DNA of 64,000 nt from an uncultured Phycisphaerales bacterium (GTDB lineage Bacteria > Planctomycetota > Phycisphaerae > Sedimentisphaerales > Anaerobacaceae), in NCBI GenBank assembly GCA_937927975.1, contig CALEZT010000118.1:1-64000 (forward strand), in the 5' to 3' direction. This document shows, piece by piece, positions 61,896-64,000 of the stretch; the first letter of the stretch is position 1, and every line of letters starts with the position of its first letter. The translations under genes and the position numbers were made by a program. The notes below the pieces were generated by a model. That model did not search any database. It worked only from the letters and a program-made list of their open reading frames with translations, and was not told where the DNA came from.

Positions 61896-62917
61896 AAGTC
61901 GGCCTTTTACACGCATGGCTGCTCGCGCTGTCGGACCCGGATGGCCGACGGGAGGCTCCCTCGCAACCGTTGGAGGCTGCGCGTTGGGCGACCCTCTGGG
62001 AACGGGCGGACTATCACGGCGTGTTGTCGGCGGCGGTCGCCAACGCCAGGCGAATTCTGACAACGCAGGGTGAGAGTCGGCTTGCCTCCATGGGAGCGTC
62101 GCTTGCCGGCGCGAGGGAACGCCTGATCGGCCGCGCGGCGCTGAGCATGGCGATCCGCTCGCAGATTCGTCAGATTGCCGACGAGTTCCAGACTCATGGC
62201 GTTGCCGCCGCGGTGCTCAAGGGGGCGGATTTCGCCGATCGGCTGTATCCCGATCCGTCGTTGCGGCCTTTCACGGACCTGGATTTGCTGGTGCCCGAGC
62301 AAAGGGTCGCGGAGGCAGAGGCAGCCATGTCTCGGCTGGGGTATACGCCGTGCGAGGCCTCGATGAAATACCACGGCGGGTACGGCGAGCGAAGCTGGGT
62401 CCGCACGGGGCGGCGGGAAGGCACCGTCGAGATCCATTGGAATCTCGTCAATTCTCCGACGATTCGCAGGGGGCTGAGCGTGGCGTGGGAGGACCTGGCG
62501 TTCGAGGAGGGCTCTGGGACGGACGACAGTCTCTGCCGACCGACGCCTGCGGCCCGCCTGCTGATCGCGGCTGTGCATGCAGCCGCCAGCCATGGATTCG
62601 ACCGGCTCGGCCCTTTGTACGACGTTTGCCTGGCGGCCCGTCGGTGCGAGAGCCCGACCGACGGGCAATGGCTGGTTCAGGCGTCTCGACGCACGGGCGC
62701 CGAGCTGTCGCTGGCGGCTTCGTTGGCCCTGGCCCGGCGTCTGTTCGACGATCCTGCATGCTCTCGTCTCCAGGCGGCGATGCACCTGCCCCGTCGGGGG
62801 GCCTGGAGCCTTTTGTTGACGCCCGATGTGGTCCTGCGCGGCCACTGGCGTCTGGATTCGCCACGACGACAGTTGTTTCGGGAGTTGCTCAAGAGACGAT
62901 GCGGATCTTGCTCATAG
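61892..62917 (+). CDS. Nucleotidyltransferase-like protein (NTP_transf_5 family)
   Basis: 341 residues. The core AAVLKGADFADRLYPDPSLRP and TDLDLLVPEQRVAEAEAAM match the uncharacterised nucleotidyltransferase family often encoded in lasso and related clusters; HWNLVNS and HAAASHGFDRL are further family blocks. Asp residues in TDLDLL are the likely metal ligands. The start codon overlaps the kinase stop, and the next gene overlaps this one by 19 bp, so kinase, nucleotidyltransferase and radical SAM enzyme are translationally linked. Confidence 0.85.
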   Translation: MKVGLLHAWLLALSDPDGRREAPSQPLEAARWATLWERADYHGVLSAAVANARRILTTQGESRLASMGASLAGARERLIGRAALSMAIRSQIRQIADEFQTHGVAAAVLKGADFADRLYPDPSLRPFTDLDLLVPEQRVAEAEAAMSRLGYTPCEASMKYHGGYGERSWVRTGRREGTVEIHWNLVNSPTIRRGLSVAWEDLAFEEGSGTDDSLCRPTPAARLLIAAVHAAASHGFDRLGPLYDVCLAARRCESPTDGQWLVQASRRTGAELSLAASLALARRLFDDPACSRLQAAMHLPRRGAWSLLLTPDVVLRGHWRLDSPRRQLFRELLKRRCGSCS

Positions 62918-64000
62918 TACCGGTTCCCCCGAGGACCAGTTGGCCCAAGGGGCTCTATCGCGATTGGATGTTCGACACGGAATTGGCGTGCGCCGCGACG
63001 ACCTTGCGACGCGCCGGACACGACGTTCGGACGTTCCGACGGGAGGAGCAGCTTGTCAAGCTGGGGTTCGACTGGGACCGGGCCGAAGCCGATGTGCGGA
63101 ATCTGATCGAGCAGTTTCGCCCGACTCTCGTCGTGCAGTCGGTCGTGACGCCCGCCATGCCGGAGGCGGCGCGGATCGCCCGGTGGGTCAAGGAGATCGC
63201 GGGAACCCACACGGTCAACGTGCTGTGCGGAACGCATCCTTCCGGCGTGCCGGAACTTGTGTTGTCCGAGAGCGCGGACGTGGACGCGGTCGCGGTCGGC
63301 GAGTTCGAAGAGACTCTGCGGGACGTGGCGGACAAGGGACCCTCGCCTGAGGTCTCCGGACTCGTCGTGCGGCACGACGGCCGATTCGTCCGCACGCCGC
63401 AACGGCCCACGACGCACGATTTGGACACGCTTGGGCCGCCGGCATACGATCTGCTGGATATGGAGTTCCAGAAGCGGCGCAATCCCTGGATGATTCGCTA
63501 TTTGAGCCTCTCCAGTCTCAACATCCGCACCTCGCGGGGTTGTCCCAACCGCTGCGCGTTTTGCGCCGAGCACCTGGTCGGGGGCCTGGGCGTTCGGTTC
63601 CATTCGCTCGATTACGTCATGCAGCAGGTGGGCTATGCCTGCGAGCAGGGCTTCGAGGCAGTGCACTTCGAGGACGAGACTTTCGCAGCGGACCCCGGTC
63701 GGCTGCTGGAGATCTGCGAGGCGATGCAGCAGCGCGGGTTCCACAAGAAACTCAAGTGGGATTGCCTGATGCGGGTGGATCAGGCTCAGCCGGAGTTGCT
63801 GGCGGCGATGAAGGCGGCCGGCTGCATTCAGATCGAGTACGGCTTCGAAAGCGGCTCGGACAGGGCCCTGCGAGGCGTGGGCAAGAACGCCACGGTCGAG
63901 CAGAACCGCAGGGCGGTGAGTCTGACGCGCCAGGCGGGGATCCGCATCTTTGCCGACATCATGGTGGGCCTGCCCGGCGAGACACGCGAGGACCTGGACG
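62899..64000 (+). CDS. B12-binding radical SAM enzyme (5' part; runs off the window)
   Basis: At least 367 residues, open to the window edge. The N-terminal part is a cobalamin-binding-type domain (MRILLIVPVPPRTSWPKGL, VQSVVTPAMPEAARIARWV, VLCGTHPSGVPEL, DAVAVGEFEETL). The radical SAM core follows with the cluster motif RTSRGCPNRCAFCAEHL (C-x3-C-x2-C) and FEDETFAAD, EYGFESGSD and DIMVGLPGETRED. Relatives methylate unactivated carbons, e.g. valines in proteusins, or do other radical chemistry. In this cluster the Val-rich cores are the obvious substrate (inference). Confidence 0.9.
   Translation, partial: MRILLIVPVPPRTSWPKGLYRDWMFDTELACAATTLRRAGHDVRTFRREEQLVKLGFDWDRAEADVRNLIEQFRPTLVVQSVVTPAMPEAARIARWVKEIAGTHTVNVLCGTHPSGVPELVLSESADVDAVAVGEFEETLRDVADKGPSPEVSGLVVRHDGRFVRTPQRPTTHDLDTLGPPAYDLLDMEFQKRRNPWMIRYLSLSSLNIRTSRGCPNRCAFCAEHLVGGLGVRFHSLDYVMQQVGYACEQGFEAVHFEDETFAADPGRLLEICEAMQQRGFHKKLKWDCLMRVDQAQPELLAAMKAAGCIQIEYGFESGSDRALRGVGKNATVEQNRRAVSLTRQAGIRIFADIMVGLPGETREDLD

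Noticed and set aside
58912..64000. Calling the cluster a standard lasso-peptide locus
   Set aside because: Leader and B1/B2-type genes fit, but the cores lack the Asp/Glu acceptor at 7-9 and no cyclase gene is visible; kept as lasso-like only.
1..64000. CRISPR array, tRNA, rRNA or insertion-sequence transposase
   Set aside because: None was recognised on either strand; the repeats found are short palindromes rather than spacer-repeat arrays.

Overview
The window is about 62-65% G+C by eye and reads like a chromosomal segment from a Gram-negative, probably anaerobic planctomycete of the Phycisphaerae/Sedimentisphaerales type. This assignment is an inference. It rests on outer-membrane genes (LptD-like protein, Lol-type exporter, several beta-barrels), a PEP-CTERM-like protein of the VPAPGA type, LamG/discoidin-type secreted proteins, GH53 and DUF4091 glycan-related enzymes, a 2-oxoacid:ferredoxin oxidoreductase, and a zinc-ribbon SpoVG next to ispE. 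No rRNA, tRNA, CRISPR array or transposase gene was recognised.

Layout. 1-8.7 kb: DUF368-ispE-spoVG operon (minus strand), then AMMECR1, a gluzincin-like lipoprotein, Maf and a beta-barrel (plus), then a pilT operon (minus). 8.9-21.9 kb: a long plus-strand block of envelope and housekeeping genes: LptD-like protein, class II aldolase, S41 protease, lysS, two LolC/E-type permeases, LolD-type ATPase, IlvE-type aminotransferase and a polyprenyl synthase. 22-24.6 kb: three outer-membrane proteins on the minus strand, two of them paralogues. 25.2-28.4 kb: rarA, 5-formyl-THF cyclo-ligase and an L,D-transpeptidase as overlapping genes. 28.4-36.4 kb: clpX, a LamG/discoidin protein, the korDABC operon (with a relic of a nucleotidyltransferase/HEPN-like pair between korD and korA) and a PEP-CTERM-like protein. 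36.9-45.4 kb: an isochorismatase-ThuA fusion, then an ECF sigma factor followed by four tandem genes of a DUF4139-like family, the first fused to an anti-sigma zinc finger. 45.4-58.8 kb: membrane protein, DUF4091 protein, beta-helix protein, beta-barrel, chromate transporter, calcineurin-type phosphoesterase overlapping a GH53 galactanase, MFS exporter, LOG-family protein and DUF486 protein.

58.8-64 kb: the most interesting part, a ribosomal-peptide (RiPP) cluster that runs off the right edge. It encodes a PqqD-like leader-binding protein, a lasso-type B2 leader peptidase, three short precursors, an HPr-kinase-like protein, an NTP_transf_5-type nucleotidyltransferase and a B12-binding radical SAM enzyme. 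The leaders fit the lasso signature (Y-x-x-P-x-L, Thr twelve residues after the Pro, then x-Gly). The predicted 12-residue cores all contain PVVTGAV and have no Asp/Glu at positions 7-9, so a classical lasso macrolactam cannot form, and no lasso cyclase is seen in the window. The locus also carries a readable tandem duplication: a kinase 5' remnant with two nonsense codons is joined to a B2 3' remnant, and the precursor promoter (TGGACA-N16-TATAAT) is preserved in both copies.

Several intergenic palindromic repeats are also present, including a 108-bp element with perfect 11-bp terminal inverted repeats inserted in frame in the sigma-linked DUF4139-like gene.
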